From Dyadobacter flavalbus (GTDB lineage Bacteria; Bacteroidota; Bacteroidia; Cytophagales; Spirosomataceae), in assembly GCF_006149045.1 (NCBI RefSeq), contig NZ_VBSN01000027.1, positions 372,001 to 436,000 on the forward strand: a stretch of 64,000 nucleotides of DNA, written 5' to 3'. Numbering within the stretch: position 1 is the first letter of the stretch; every line of letters starts with the position of its first letter. Position numbers and translations under genes: made by a program. Of this stretch, positions 1 through 9,500 are shown piece by piece. A model generated the notes under the pieces. That model made no database searches. It was not told where the DNA came from and saw nothing but the letters and a program-made list of their open reading frames with translations.

Positions 1-3000
1 GATGCTGACGGAAAATTCAGTATTGCTGCTTCTCAGAACAGTACACTTGTTTTTTCATTTATCGGTTACAAATCGATCGAAGCACCGGTAGGAAACAAGA
101 CAACACTGGACGTCGTTCTGAACGAAGATGCGTCGCAATTGAATGAAGTAGTAGTAACGGCACTTGGGATTTCCAAAGAACAACGTGCACTGGGTTATGC
201 CACAGCAATCGTAAACAACGAAGCTTTAATCAAAACGGCTTCGCCAAACTTTGCAACGGCACTTTACGGAAAAGCACCGGGTGTGACGATCAATGCAACG
301 CCGGGCGGAGCTACTTCTGGTGTAAGTATCAACATCCGCGGTTTCAGCTCCATTACAGGTAATACACAGCCCCTGATCGTTCTGGACGGTATTCCGATTC
401 GTAACGGTGAGGCTCGCAACGGTGACTTCTGGGCGGATCAGCGTTTGCGCGGAAACGGTCTTCTGGATTTGAACCCTGCTGATATCGAGAACATTTCGGT
501 ATTGAAAGGTGCTTCTGCTGCTGCATTGTATGGCTCGGAAGCTGTTAACGGGGTTTTGCTTGTAACTACCAAAACTGGTAAAGGTAAAAAAGGCCTTGGA
601 GTTGATTTTAACGCCAGCTACAATGTTGATAAAATTGCTTATTTGCCACGTTATCAAGATGTAAGAGGTCCGGGTTATCCGTTGAACTACAACAATGGTG
701 GTCAGGATGCAGCAGGTTTTATCTACTACGATACCGACGGTGACGGCGTTAAGGAAACAAGAGGCTTACTTGGTGCAACAGTTAACTTCGGTCCTAAATT
801 TGACGGACAGCCAGTAATGGCTTGGGATGGAAAGATCAGACCTTATTCTCCATCCGGTAACAGCTATGCCGATTTGTTTGAAAATGCGAGCAGCTCAAAC
901 ATCAATCTCTCTATTTCAAAGGCAACTGACAATGCAAATATCCGTTTTTCATTTACCCGTCAGGACAATGGAATGATTAGCTATAAGTCTAAAAACAGCA
1001 AGAATATCGCTAACCTAAATGCGAGCTTCAACCTGAACAAAAAGCTGAAAACGGATTTAATGGTTAACTATGTAAACCAATATACTTACAACAGACCTTT
1101 TAAAGTGGATCGTATGATCAACAACTTTACGGGTATGATGAACCGTTTTGAGTCAGCTGACTGGTACAATGACAAATACCAGACAAGTCTTGGCTATAAA
1201 TTTGTAACTGGTGCAGGAACGCAAAGCTTGACTCCAAATGAGAACATTATTTACAATGGTTTCAAAGCAGATATTGCGGATTACGTTTGGAACACGAGAA
1301 AGAACCAGTATTTTGAGTACACAGACCGTGTAATCGCAAGTATTACCCAGCACTGGGACATTCTTGAAAGTCTGAAACTAAGAGGCCGTATCGCAACTGA
1401 CTGGACCAGCGAAAGAATGGAAAACCAAGAATACAGTTCATTACCGCTTGCATTCGGATACTCAGGTAATTTTGGAATGGATAACAACTTGTACAATAAT
1501 GTTTACGGTGATTTACTTTTGACCTATACAAAGAAATTTGGTGAGGATGTAACATTATCTGCGCTTGGAGGTTATACTGCAAACAGAACACTGAATACCT
1601 TTATTCAAAGATCAACTAATGGTGGGTTGAGCACTGAAAACTTCTTCGACCTTGGTGCAAGTGTAAACTTCGCCAATGGCAAGCAATCCAGAATCAGATA
1701 CTTGCGCGATGCTTACATGGGAACACTTAATTTCGATTACAAAAGCCTTTTCTTTGTTGAAGGAACAATCAGAAGAGACCGTACTTCTTCATTGGCACCT
1801 GGTAACAATGCATTTGTTTACCCTTCTGTTAATGCCAGCTTTGTGTTCTCTGACGCATTTAGTCTTCCAAAGTTTTTCAGTTATGGTAAATTGAGAGGTT
1901 CGTTCGGGATTGTGGGTAATTATCCTGAAATCTATCGTGCTAACGTAGCATTTGGGCAAGGAAATCTTAGTGTACAGGAAAGAGGAGGTGCTTCGGTACT
2001 TTATACTAACATGAGTGCAGATCGTGGTAACGACAGAATTCGTCCGGAGCAAAAACGTGAATTTGAATTTGGTTTGGAAACTAAATTATTCCAGAACCGT
2101 ATCGGATTAGATATTGCTTACTACAATGCACAGATCGTAGACCAGATACTTCCGCTGAACATTGCAGCTACTACAGGTGCAAGAACCATTCTTGCCAACA
2201 TCGGTACTTTAAGAAACCAGGGTGTTGAAGTTGCCTTTAATGTAAGCCCGATCAGAGCTACCAGCCTGAATGATTTCAACTGGGATCTTACTTTGAACCT
2301 GGCAAAAAACGCAAACAAGGTAGAAAAGCTTACAAATAATTCAACAGAGCTGCTGCACGCTGATTACGATGGAAATGCTGCACAGGTAAGATCAATTGTT
2401 GGTCAGCCAATGGGAGATATTTTTGCGCATGGTATTCTTAGAAATGCGCAGGGGCAAGGTATAGTAGGACCAAATGGTTTGTATCAGTTAGATGGAGACA
2501 ACTGGATTAAAGTAGGTAATGCGATGCCAAAACTTACCGGAGGTTTACTGAATACTTTCAGCTATAAAAACTTCACTGTTGATGCGGTAATTGACTTCCG
2601 TGTAGGCGGACATATTATGCCAACAGGTATTAACTGGATGACATCAAGAGGGTTGACCAAGGAGAGCCTCAATTATATGGACAAGGAGCATGGCGGACTT
2701 TCTTACTACGTAGATGAGAATGGTAAAGGTGTTCAAACATCGGAAGCAGCAGGGCCTGCAGGACAGCCGGTGTACAATGATGGTATGCTGATGGACGGTG
2801 TAACTGCATCGGGTGAAGTGAATACAAATGTGGTTTCACAGGCGGTTTACTACAATTCAACTTATAACTGGGGAGGACCTCAATACGGTAATGCGCGTTA
2901 CGAACTGTATGTTCAGGAGAATACTTACTTTAAAATGCGTGAGCTTTCACTGGCTTACCGTCTGCCTTCCAACATCGGAAGAAAATTGGGTGCCCAGAAC

Positions 3001-3168
3001 GTATCACTATCAGTGTTTGGACGTAACCTTTTCTTCCTGTACAGGACTGTAAAAGATCTGGATGCAGAGCAAACGAACATCAGTTCAAGATGGTATGAAA
3101 ACATCAGCAACGCAGGTAGCAATCCATCTTTCCGCACTATGGGTGTAATGCTGAGAGCCAGCTTCTAA
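1..3168 (+). CDS. SusC/RagA-type TonB-dependent outer-membrane receptor, 5' partial
   Basis: The frame is open from base 1, so the true start and signal peptide lie upstream of the window. The first 45 or so residues are the end of a carboxypeptidase-regulatory-like domain (FSFIGYKS, then LNEVVVTALG), which is the usual lead-in of SusC proteins. A TonB plug domain follows (GKAPGVTI, IRGFSSI, LIVLDGIPI, LKGASAAALYGS), then a long beta-barrel that ends in an aromatic residue (RASF). The family forms the outer-membrane channel that takes up oligosaccharides or peptides with its SusD lid. The SusD gene starts about 15 bp downstream, which supports a SusCD operon. The substrate cannot be told from the sequence. 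Family call is very secure. Confidence 0.96.
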   Translation, partial: DADGKFSIAASQNSTLVFSFIGYKSIEAPVGNKTTLDVVLNEDASQLNEVVVTALGISKEQRALGYATAIVNNEALIKTASPNFATALYGKAPGVTINATPGGATSGVSINIRGFSSITGNTQPLIVLDGIPIRNGEARNGDFWADQRLRGNGLLDLNPADIENISVLKGASAAALYGSEAVNGVLLVTTKTGKGKKGLGVDFNASYNVDKIAYLPRYQDVRGPGYPLNYNNGGQDAAGFIYYDTDGDGVKETRGLLGATVNFGPKFDGQPVMAWDGKIRPYSPSGNSYADLFENASSSNINLSISKATDNANIRFSFTRQDNGMISYKSKNSKNIANLNASFNLNKKLKTDLMVNYVNQYTYNRPFKVDRMINNFTGMMNRFESADWYNDKYQTSLGYKFVTGAGTQSLTPNENIIYNGFKADIADYVWNTRKNQYFEYTDRVIASITQHWDILESLKLRGRIATDWTSERMENQEYSSLPLAFGYSGNFGMDNNLYNNVYGDLLLTYTKKFGEDVTLSALGGYTANRTLNTFIQRSTNGGLSTENFFDLGASVNFANGKQSRIRYLRDAYMGTLNFDYKSLFFVEGTIRRDRTSSLAPGNNAFVYPSVNASFVFSDAFSLPKFFSYGKLRGSFGIVGNYPEIYRANVAFGQGNLSVQERGGASVLYTNMSADRGNDRIRPEQKREFEFGLETKLFQNRIGLDIAYYNAQIVDQILPLNIAATTGARTILANIGTLRNQGVEVAFNVSPIRATSLNDFNWDLTLNLAKNANKVEKLTNNSTELLHADYDGNAAQVRSIVGQPMGDIFAHGILRNAQGQGIVGPNGLYQLDGDNWIKVGNAMPKLTGGLLNTFSYKNFTVDAVIDFRVGGHIMPTGINWMTSRGLTKESLNYMDKEHGGLSYYVDENGKGVQTSEAAGPAGQPVYNDGMLMDGVTASGEVNTNVVSQAVYYNSTYNWGGPQYGNARYELYVQENTYFKMRELSLAYRLPSNIGRKLGAQNVSLSVFGRNLFFLYRTVKDLDAEQTNISSRWYENISNAGSNPSFRTMGVMLRASF

Positions 3169-3183
3169 ATTTTAAAATTGATC

Positions 3184-4791
3184 ATGACAATGAAAAAAAT
3201 ATCATCATTCTTATTGGCAGGACTTATGCTGGTGGCTGCGTCTTGTCAAGAATCCGAGTTTACTAAAAGGTATGCGGATCCTGCAAAGATTTCCGAAACA
3301 ACTATCGAAAAGCAGTATACCGGTATTATGTACACAAACCGGGAGTATATACTGCCAGGTTATGGAAACTACTTTGTTACTTTGAGAACCACGCTGAATC
3401 GGTACAATCAGGCAGTAGGTTGGCCTTTCGAATCAGGTAATTATGTACCAGGTTCAGCCGGTGTACAGGAGGTTTGGTACAACTACTACAATACCTTGTC
3501 TCAATTCCGGGAATTAGAAAAGGTTTATGCAAGTAAATCCGCTGAAGAGCAAGCTAACAAAAAGATCTTTATGCTAACAGCCAGGGTCTATTTGTACGAT
3601 TATACACAACGCATTGTTGACCTTTTTGGAGCAATTCCTTTTACAGAAGCAGGTATGGTAAGCGCCAACAATGGCGATTATGTACAATCAAGTGCCAAAT
3701 TTGATTCACCAGAATCTATTTACACATTAATGCTTGATGACTTAAAGTCAATTGCAACTGAATTGAATGGAACCACATTGAATGCAGGTTATCAGAAATC
3801 TTTTCAGACTTCTGATTTTGTGAACAAAGGAAGCATTGATTTGTGGAAACGTTATACCAACTCGCTTCGTCTTCGTATGTTGATTCGCGTATCTGCTGCG
3901 CCTGACTTCAAAGCGCGTGCAACTTCTGAAATCGGTGAGATTCTGGGTAATACTACTACTTTTCCAATTGTTGAAAACAACGATCAGAATATTCAAATCA
4001 ATGTTTTTGATATCAATACAGATATCAATTCAAAAGGATTTAAGGATGGTATCGCATCTGGCGGTGATTGGTTTGGAAACACTGCAAGCAAGAAAATGAT
4101 CGATCACATGAATACCAATGCAGATCCACGCTTGAAAATCATTTTCGAACCTGGTCAAAAGGCGAACGGTGTTTATGCTGGTATCGACCCGCTTGCAACT
4201 TCGGCTCTGCAGACAACCATGTATCAGAATGGACTGGTTTCAATTTACAACCGATATACATTGAGTAACAACCAATTCTTTCCGGGTGTAATTATCAATG
4301 CAGCTCAGGTAAACTTGATCAAAGCAGAATATTACCTGAACAATGGAAATGAGGCTTTGGCAAAAACAGCTTATGAAACTGCAATCGCGCAATCTGTTGA
4401 TTTCTATAATGATATTCTTGCTGTGACTAATGCAACAGGTATTACGGATGCAACTATTCCTGATCCGGCAACTAGTGCGCAAGTCACTGCTTACATTGCA
4501 AAAGATGCTGTCAACTGGACAAAAGCGACAACGCCTGCTGCAAAACTCAGCCTGATTGCTACTCAGAAATGGCTGCATTTCAACATCGTTCAGGCTTATG
4601 AAAACTGGTCAGAAATCCGCAGACTCGACATGCCAACATTGCAGTTCCAGGTGGACAATGCCAATAACCAGACTACGCCTCCTGTAAGATGGAACTATCC
4701 GGGTAACGAAGTAACTTACAACCCGACCAATTATGCGGCTGTAAGGGAAAATGACAAACTTACAACCAGGCTTTTCTGGGATGTAAAATAA
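3184..4791 (+). CDS. SusD/RagB-like outer-membrane lipoprotein
   Basis: The product is 535 residues, in the normal SusD range. The N-terminus is a lipoprotein signal with hydrophobic core and lipobox LVAASC, so the mature protein is lipid-anchored on the outer membrane. TPR-like helical sequence follows (an RVYLYDYTQRIVDLFGAIPF-type segment near residue 140), and the C-terminus has the family's LHFNIVQAYENWSEIRRLD and RLFWD features. It serves as the surface ligand-binding lid for the SusC channel just upstream. I chose ATG 3184; ATG 3190 is equally possible and gives a shorter signal peptide, while an upstream in-frame TTG at 3178 is unlikely. No glycoside hydrolase lies next to the pair in the same operon, so the ligand is unknown. 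Confidence 0.95.
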   Translation: MTMKKISSFLLAGLMLVAASCQESEFTKRYADPAKISETTIEKQYTGIMYTNREYILPGYGNYFVTLRTTLNRYNQAVGWPFESGNYVPGSAGVQEVWYNYYNTLSQFRELEKVYASKSAEEQANKKIFMLTARVYLYDYTQRIVDLFGAIPFTEAGMVSANNGDYVQSSAKFDSPESIYTLMLDDLKSIATELNGTTLNAGYQKSFQTSDFVNKGSIDLWKRYTNSLRLRMLIRVSAAPDFKARATSEIGEILGNTTTFPIVENNDQNIQINVFDINTDINSKGFKDGIASGGDWFGNTASKKMIDHMNTNADPRLKIIFEPGQKANGVYAGIDPLATSALQTTMYQNGLVSIYNRYTLSNNQFFPGVIINAAQVNLIKAEYYLNNGNEALAKTAYETAIAQSVDFYNDILAVTNATGITDATIPDPATSAQVTAYIAKDAVNWTKATTPAAKLSLIATQKWLHFNIVQAYENWSEIRRLDMPTLQFQVDNANNQTTPPVRWNYPGNEVTYNPTNYAAVRENDKLTTRLFWDVK

Positions 4792-4817
4792 TCGGAAACG
4801 GTAATTTACGGTATTGC

Positions 4818-4856
4818 AAAACGGGCCGGCATTCATGCCGGCCCGTTTTGTTTTTT
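4818..4856 (+). terminator. Rho-independent terminator of the SusCD operon
   Basis: A near-perfect 15-bp GC-rich stem (arms 4818-4832 and 4835-4849, core CGGGCCGGCAT) is followed by a T-rich run to 4856. It lies 27 bp after the SusD stop codon. Confidence 0.9.
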
Positions 4857-4917
4857 ATCGCCAGAGGTTACTGCTGTTTGCAGGAAAGTACCTTGGTAAA
4901 ACAGAAATACATAAAAG

Positions 4918-4963
4918 CAAAATGGCTGAAATACTTGCATAACAAGCAATTTCAGCCATTTAT
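4918..4963 (-). terminator. Hairpin downstream of the minus-strand lyase-fold gene
   Basis: Arms 4920-4932 and 4949-4961 (AAATGGCTGAAAT and its complement) pair over 13 bp, with a further CTTG/CAAG stem inside. On the minus strand it is followed by a T-rich stretch and sits about 40 bp past the stop codon of the gene ending at 5005. Confidence 0.7.
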
Positions 4964-5004
4964 ACAGATTGAATTTTTTTGATTTAAAAACTCAATGCAG
5001 GTAA

Positions 5005-7212
5005 CTAGACAATCAGTAAAGGCTGTGCGATGCGTGACCGAAGGGAATTGTCGTACGAAAGTTCCATATTGGCGTACTCAATGGTAAGTGTCTGCGGCAT
5101 CGGCGAACGGTAAATTCCGAATTTCCAGTATGGTCCGATTCTATCAGGATAGCCGATCTCAATACCCGACAGATCAATCACTTCTTCTCCGTTTTTCCAC
5201 CATTGCAGTTGCCCTCTTGTAGTTGAAAATCGCGTGCGCATTACAATCTTGTGCCAGACTCCACGCGTAAACTGACTGCTTCCTCTGAGTACTGATTTCG
5301 GACTTTGCCTGTGCGGATTGTTAGGCGTTGAGCAGGTGAAAACATTTACGGTATCCAGACCATCCAGCCGCAAGGCAAGAATTGGCGGTGAAGGAACATC
5401 GTGCTCGTCAGGACTTGCATGAAACTGGCCAATGTAGCAGAATTCAGTAGGAGCCAGATTAAGTGCATCGCCCTCTGCTATGCGCATGGAAAATGAAAGC
5501 CAGATGTCCTGATCAAAAGGAAGATCTGAATTCTTCATGTAAAACTCCGAACGTTCCCGGTTCTGGTTATTTATATCACCGTACCAGACGTCTCCGCTTT
5601 TGACCTCAAAGCGATAAATAGGGGAGGATTTATTAATGGCTTTCAGCAACGACCATCTTTTATTGGCATGCTGTGCATTATACATTCTTTCGAAAAAAGT
5701 AATCAGCGTGCCGCTTTCCCCAACTTCTGCATATTCCTGCGGAAACAGGTTTTGTGCCGTTTCTTCCTTGCTGATGATACTGTCGTCCGTATCATAAAAG
5801 TTGATAACCTGCGTTACGCTTGCAGAAGTCGGTATTTCATAGTTGCCGTCGATCTTGCTTGTCCATTTTCCGCCATCCATTCTTTGTATAAATACATCAT
5901 GCAGACCGCTGTTTTCGGGTTTGATCAATGTCACAACATCCGCGGCACGTTTGACCGGCCTTTCATTGGTACGGATGTAACTGGTTGCCGTCAGACCTTT
6001 CTCCACTTGTACGCCCCAGGCATAAATTCCGCTTGATCCGTCGCCCTTGTAAAACTGGCGGCCATTCTGTTCTTCCAGTCCGATAACTGTGAATGTGTAA
6101 GGAAGGTAAGTGATAAAAGTAGCAATGCATCTGAACCAGCCGTTGTTTACTTTCTGAACCAGTGCCGAGGAGAAAATACTGCTTTTGTTTCCAACAATCC
6201 CTTCGGTCAGGTCAAAATGGACAGTCAGTCCGTTCACATTAAAGTAAGCCCATTTGCGCTCGCCTGCTTTCAGATAGGCGCTCATGGTGTAAGTTCTTCC
6301 TATTTCCGTAGCGATAATCGGACTTGGAACAATATAATGTGAAGTAAATGAGGTATTTTCCTGAATTCTGTATGCCGGGTTTTCACCATCCGGGGATTTC
6401 CTGCCGCTTTCTTCAACGGTAGCATACTGCTTCCGCCAGTTGCTGTTGATGAGTGTCTGTGAATACGGAACAAGGTTTATTGCTGCCGGTTCAATAAGCA
6501 CGCCTTCAAGTAATGGATTGTTTGCCGCAACATTGTAATTGTACCGCAGAGGGTAACCGGTAGAGTTGCCGCCTTGTTCCAGCAGGCTGCCTGATATGTA
6601 AAGAAATTTGTTTTCCCGGCCTTCATAATTTATTGAATCGCCGTCGCTCAGAAGGTAAACGTGCAATCCTGAATTCGTATCCAGGTCGGGCATTCCGGTA
6701 ATGGAAAGTTTCCACCAGCCATTTTCCTGATAAGCGTATTTGAGGTCGATCAAATTGGAACTGGCGGAGATGACTGAACCGGTTTCAAGATCAAATTTGA
6801 CGCTCGGGTTTCCTCCGGTATAACTTGCAGAATTAGCAAAACTGAACTGAACACGGCTTGCGGTTGCGGCTTTAAGGTATACGCTGATGGTAACCAGTTC
6901 TCCCTGAACAACCGTTGCATTCAGTGAAAGCCGGTGTTCGCCCGAACCTTCGGTCTCGAACAGCTTCATCGCATTACCGGGCCTGTCAATGGCAGAAACA
7001 TTTTCGGATGCAATGGCGACGGCTCCTACTTTAATCCAGGCGCTGCTGTCTAAATCCTCATTGATGGTAAGGCCCTCTCGTCCTGGCTCGGTAAAATGCA
7101 GATAACCGTCTGATCCGTAATATGATGCCTCACTTTCTCTTGAACTGGAAAAATCGTTGCTTACATATGCAGGCTCCTGCCTGAAATCAAAAACTTTTAT
7201 AGGTGTTAACAT
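5005..7212 (-). CDS. Polysaccharide-lyase-fold protein with two phage-tail-like carbohydrate-binding modules
   Basis: The 735-residue product has three parts. Residues about 45-215 and 235-425 are two copies of a beta-sandwich module with the pattern SAWIKVG/NWRKQ, ...SVYLKA/SAYLKAGERKW, VKFDLETG/VHFDLTEG, GWWKLSI/GWFRCIA; such modules are known from phage tail and adhesin proteins. Residues about 500-720 resemble the heparin-lyase-I-like Polysacc_lyase fold (ERSEFYMKN, QDIWLSFSMRI, YIGQFHASPDE, RGVWHKIVMRTRF, QLQWWKNGEEVIDL, YWKFGIYRS). No signal peptide is visible at the N-terminus (MLTPIKVFDFRQEP), which is odd for a glycan-active enzyme. A close paralogue lies at 40943-43180. Lyase activity and substrate are inference from fold only. 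Confidence 0.78.
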   Translation of the reverse strand: MLTPIKVFDFRQEPAYVSNDFSSSRESEASYYGSDGYLHFTEPGREGLTINEDLDSSAWIKVGAVAIASENVSAIDRPGNAMKLFETEGSGEHRLSLNATVVQGELVTISVYLKAATASRVQFSFANSASYTGGNPSVKFDLETGSVISASSNLIDLKYAYQENGWWKLSITGMPDLDTNSGLHVYLLSDGDSINYEGRENKFLYISGSLLEQGGNSTGYPLRYNYNVAANNPLLEGVLIEPAAINLVPYSQTLINSNWRKQYATVEESGRKSPDGENPAYRIQENTSFTSHYIVPSPIIATEIGRTYTMSAYLKAGERKWAYFNVNGLTVHFDLTEGIVGNKSSIFSSALVQKVNNGWFRCIATFITYLPYTFTVIGLEEQNGRQFYKGDGSSGIYAWGVQVEKGLTATSYIRTNERPVKRAADVVTLIKPENSGLHDVFIQRMDGGKWTSKIDGNYEIPTSASVTQVINFYDTDDSIISKEETAQNLFPQEYAEVGESGTLITFFERMYNAQHANKRWSLLKAINKSSPIYRFEVKSGDVWYGDINNQNRERSEFYMKNSDLPFDQDIWLSFSMRIAEGDALNLAPTEFCYIGQFHASPDEHDVPSPPILALRLDGLDTVNVFTCSTPNNPHRQSPKSVLRGSSQFTRGVWHKIVMRTRFSTTRGQLQWWKNGEEVIDLSGIEIGYPDRIGPYWKFGIYRSPMPQTLTIEYANMELSYDNSLRSRIAQPLLIV

Positions 7213-8170
7213 CTGCCAAAAAAATAATAAAATTATAAATCAGTATACAGTACAGAGTTATAGAATATATTTTACTAAATGTTAAGTTGAAAAGTGTAGT
7301 TATACTCATCCGAAGTTCATCATAAATGCGCTGTCAGTCATCAATGCCTTTCGTTGAATTTTGAGAAAGACACTTGAAGCAACACTTGATAAATAACTTA
7401 AGAATCTATATACAGCCCGGCATTCAAACAACAATCCTGTACTGAATATTGAATTTTCTTACCCAAACTTAATTGAAATCTGATGAAATTCAGGAAAAAC
7501 CTGAAGTGTGCGTGTCCGTTATAACTAAATGGATTACAAAAATATTGCTTATCTAACTTTGCTAAACAATATAACCGGTTTAAGCCAAAATTAAACTATT
7601 TTCTTTTTTTAATATACCGAAATCTTTAAAAAAGAATGAAAAATATGCAGAACCGATGCATTAACATACAATCGTACAGAAGTATAACGAAAGTTCAAAG
7701 GCTTATATACAAGCAGAACCAAGGTCGGTAAATATGATTATAATAATTTTTTTTCCGGCATTTTCATGTAAATGCATTCCCTGGAATATGTTATTTTAAA
7801 GGGAAAGTATCGATTGATCAAACCGCATTCGCTGCATTGTCAAAGTGGTTTAGAATTCTGTAAACCATCCGGAAATGACCAAGTATTTTTCAATTTAAAG
7901 GTGAATTATTTCTACCGTACCAGACAATACGAAGGCTTTTTTTGGGGTATAATCAGCTCGTTGCAATTAGCTTTCTGCGATCAGAAATGCAGCAGTTAAA
8001 AAGTAAATTGTACAACCAGTTATTCAATCGATTTCAAGTAATTATTTGTCAGTAAAATAATAAATTCGGAATCCGTCTTTTTACTCTTGCTTTGATACAA
8101 TCATTCCCGGACATTCGAATCAGGGATACAAATGCCGGGAATATATGATTTGCTTACGTTTCAGAAAACC
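7213..8170. other. Gene-poor AT-rich intergenic region
   Basis: About 960 bp between the lyase-fold gene and a small membrane-protein gene, both on the minus strand. Short open frames here (for example 7772-7999) have no protein-like composition. It probably holds the promoter of the minus-strand gene starting at 7212. I see no clear TAnnTTTG box and no tRNA. Confidence 0.5.
8103..8142 (-). terminator. Hairpin after the small membrane-protein gene
   Basis: Arms ATTCCCGG (8103-8110) and CCGGGAAT (8135-8142) can pair across a loop of about 24 nt, 28 bp past the stop of the gene ending at 8171. There is no good T-tract, so it may be an RNA-stabilising hairpin rather than a terminator. Confidence 0.35.
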
Positions 8171-8608
8171 TTATTTATTTGTTCCTTTAATCACCAGAGC
8201 AGTTACCAGTCCACCGACAAGATACCAGGCGACTGTCAATGCTTTTGTTGTGTTTGTACGGTTTACAGGCGCATCGTTCAGGCCGAGCGGTTTTGTGAGG
8301 GTTAATGCGCCGATTCCTGCCGCAAGCCCGATTCCGGCTCCGCGCAAAAGCACATTCTCCTTTTTTCCTGCACCGATCAGACTGTAATACAATGCATTGC
8401 TTACGACGTCAGCAGCCAGTGTGGCAGCGTACAACGCATTGCCTTTCGGAGGTTCTATGCCTGCACTTTCGAGGATGCCGGACAGGGCTTCTTCTCCGAC
8501 CAGATCAACCCTCGGAGCATTCGGGAAAAAACGTTTTGCACTTTCATGCAGGATATTGAGCACAACGGCACCTGCAAGCCCGGCGGAAATATTGTTTATT
8601 GCTTTCAT
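8171..8608 (-). CDS. Small hypothetical membrane protein
   Basis: The 145-residue product has three or four glycine- and alanine-rich hydrophobic segments: near residues 5-22 (ISAGLAGAVVLNILH), about 60-80, about 88-108 (GAGIGLAAGIGALTL) and about 125-142 (WYLVGGLVTALVIKG). It is therefore probably an inner-membrane protein. I do not recognise a named family. It stands alone, divergent from the lipoprotein gene that begins about 130 bp away on the other strand. The composition is clearly protein-like and the ATG start is unambiguous. Confidence 0.72.
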   Translation of the reverse strand: MKAINNISAGLAGAVVLNILHESAKRFFPNAPRVDLVGEEALSGILESAGIEPPKGNALYAATLAADVVSNALYYSLIGAGKKENVLLRGAGIGLAAGIGALTLTKPLGLNDAPVNRTNTTKALTVAWYLVGGLVTALVIKGTNK

Positions 8609-8735
8609 ATTGGATTTTTAACTGAATTTATTCCAATATTTAAAATATTGTGCCCTGCCAAAAATCATGCGTTTTGTGTTCCGTGTGGATAAATCCGGTT
8701 ATTTTATAAATTACATGCGTATTAACAGAACTTTT

Positions 8736-9458
8736 ATGATCCGTTTCAGAGCCTTAATGCTGTTGCTTTTGACTTCAATTATAACTTTGTTCGGGTGTAA
8801 GGGCTTGAAAGACAATCCTAAATTTGCTTTTGCCGACGGCGTTTACCATTCCCGGGTACAAGGCAAAAAGGCGCAGGTTTACATTGAAAATACCGAAGAT
8901 TCCGTTATCGTCTATGCGCTGAAAAAAGGCTGGCAGCGGCTTTCCCTGAAAGCTTCCTCGCTTCCGAAACAAAGCTATCCGCAGAAAGCAAATGCAGAAA
9001 CCATTCGTGCAAACCGCTATTGGCAAAATGGTTTTGATGTCGATATCCTGACTATTCCGCTCAAATTCCGGCCTTCCGCACCATCATTTCCCAGACAGTT
9101 CAGCAATAATCTTAATGGTGCGGTTTATCTCGGTTTCCGAAACGATACTTACCGGCTTTCCTATGACAGAAACCCGATTGGACAGATCAATCAGAAAATT
9201 AAGCATTACGGTATTTCCGCCGGTATCATCACCGGACTGGGTGCTACCGCCATGAATCCCTATGTTACCAGTAATCAGATTGCCATTGAGTACGACGGCA
9301 TGATCTGGTCAAAAGGCGCTGCGGTCATTATGGGGATCGACAATTTTACGTTCGGCATCATAGGCGGCATCGATCATTTGCTGGATAAAAACAGTGTATA
9401 CTGGCTTTATAACGGCAAGCCTTATCTCGGCCTCGCTGTTGGTCTGAACCTGAACTGA
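8736..9458 (+). CDS. Hypothetical lipoprotein
   Basis: The product is about 240 residues and starts with a lipoprotein signal peptide: basic MIRFR, a leucine-rich core and lipobox TLFGC, so the mature cysteine is residue 21. I chose ATG 8736 because it gives a signal peptide of typical length; ATG 8715 or 8667 would add 7 or 23 residues. The mature part contains a surface-like region (FADGVYHSRVQGKKAQVYIE) and a glycine-rich C-terminal half (GAAVIMGIDNFTFGIIGGID, LGLAVGLNLN) that could be membrane-associated beta strands. No named family is recognised. It ends inside a shared bidirectional terminator. Confidence 0.75.
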   Translation: MIRFRALMLLLLTSIITLFGCKGLKDNPKFAFADGVYHSRVQGKKAQVYIENTEDSVIVYALKKGWQRLSLKASSLPKQSYPQKANAETIRANRYWQNGFDVDILTIPLKFRPSAPSFPRQFSNNLNGAVYLGFRNDTYRLSYDRNPIGQINQKIKHYGISAGIITGLGATAMNPYVTSNQIAIEYDGMIWSKGAAVIMGIDNFTFGIIGGIDHLLDKNSVYWLYNGKPYLGLAVGLNLN

Positions 9459-9482
9459 AATGCTTTTCAGTTCAGGTTTTTA
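9447..9482. terminator. Bidirectional terminator between convergent genes
   Basis: Arms AACCTGAACTGAAA (9447-9460) and its complement (9465-9478) flank a 4-nt loop, with T-rich sequence on the plus-strand side. It lies between the lipoprotein gene and the minus-strand sugar dehydrogenase gene and overlaps the lipoprotein's last codons. Confidence 0.85.
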
Positions 9483-9500
9483 CAACATTATAAAAAGTGT

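Noticed and set aside
226-657. Minus-strand open frame of 143 codons inside the SusC gene
   Set aside because: It lies wholly antisense to a strong coding region and its translation shows no protein-like pattern.
5005-7212. Prophage tail gene
   Set aside because: The modules look phage-like, but no other phage gene lies nearby and the C-terminal domain fits a polysaccharide lyase.
7772-7999. 75-codon plus-strand frame in the gap after the lyase-fold gene
   Set aside because: No signal, motif or plausible start context, and AT-rich surroundings make chance frames likely.
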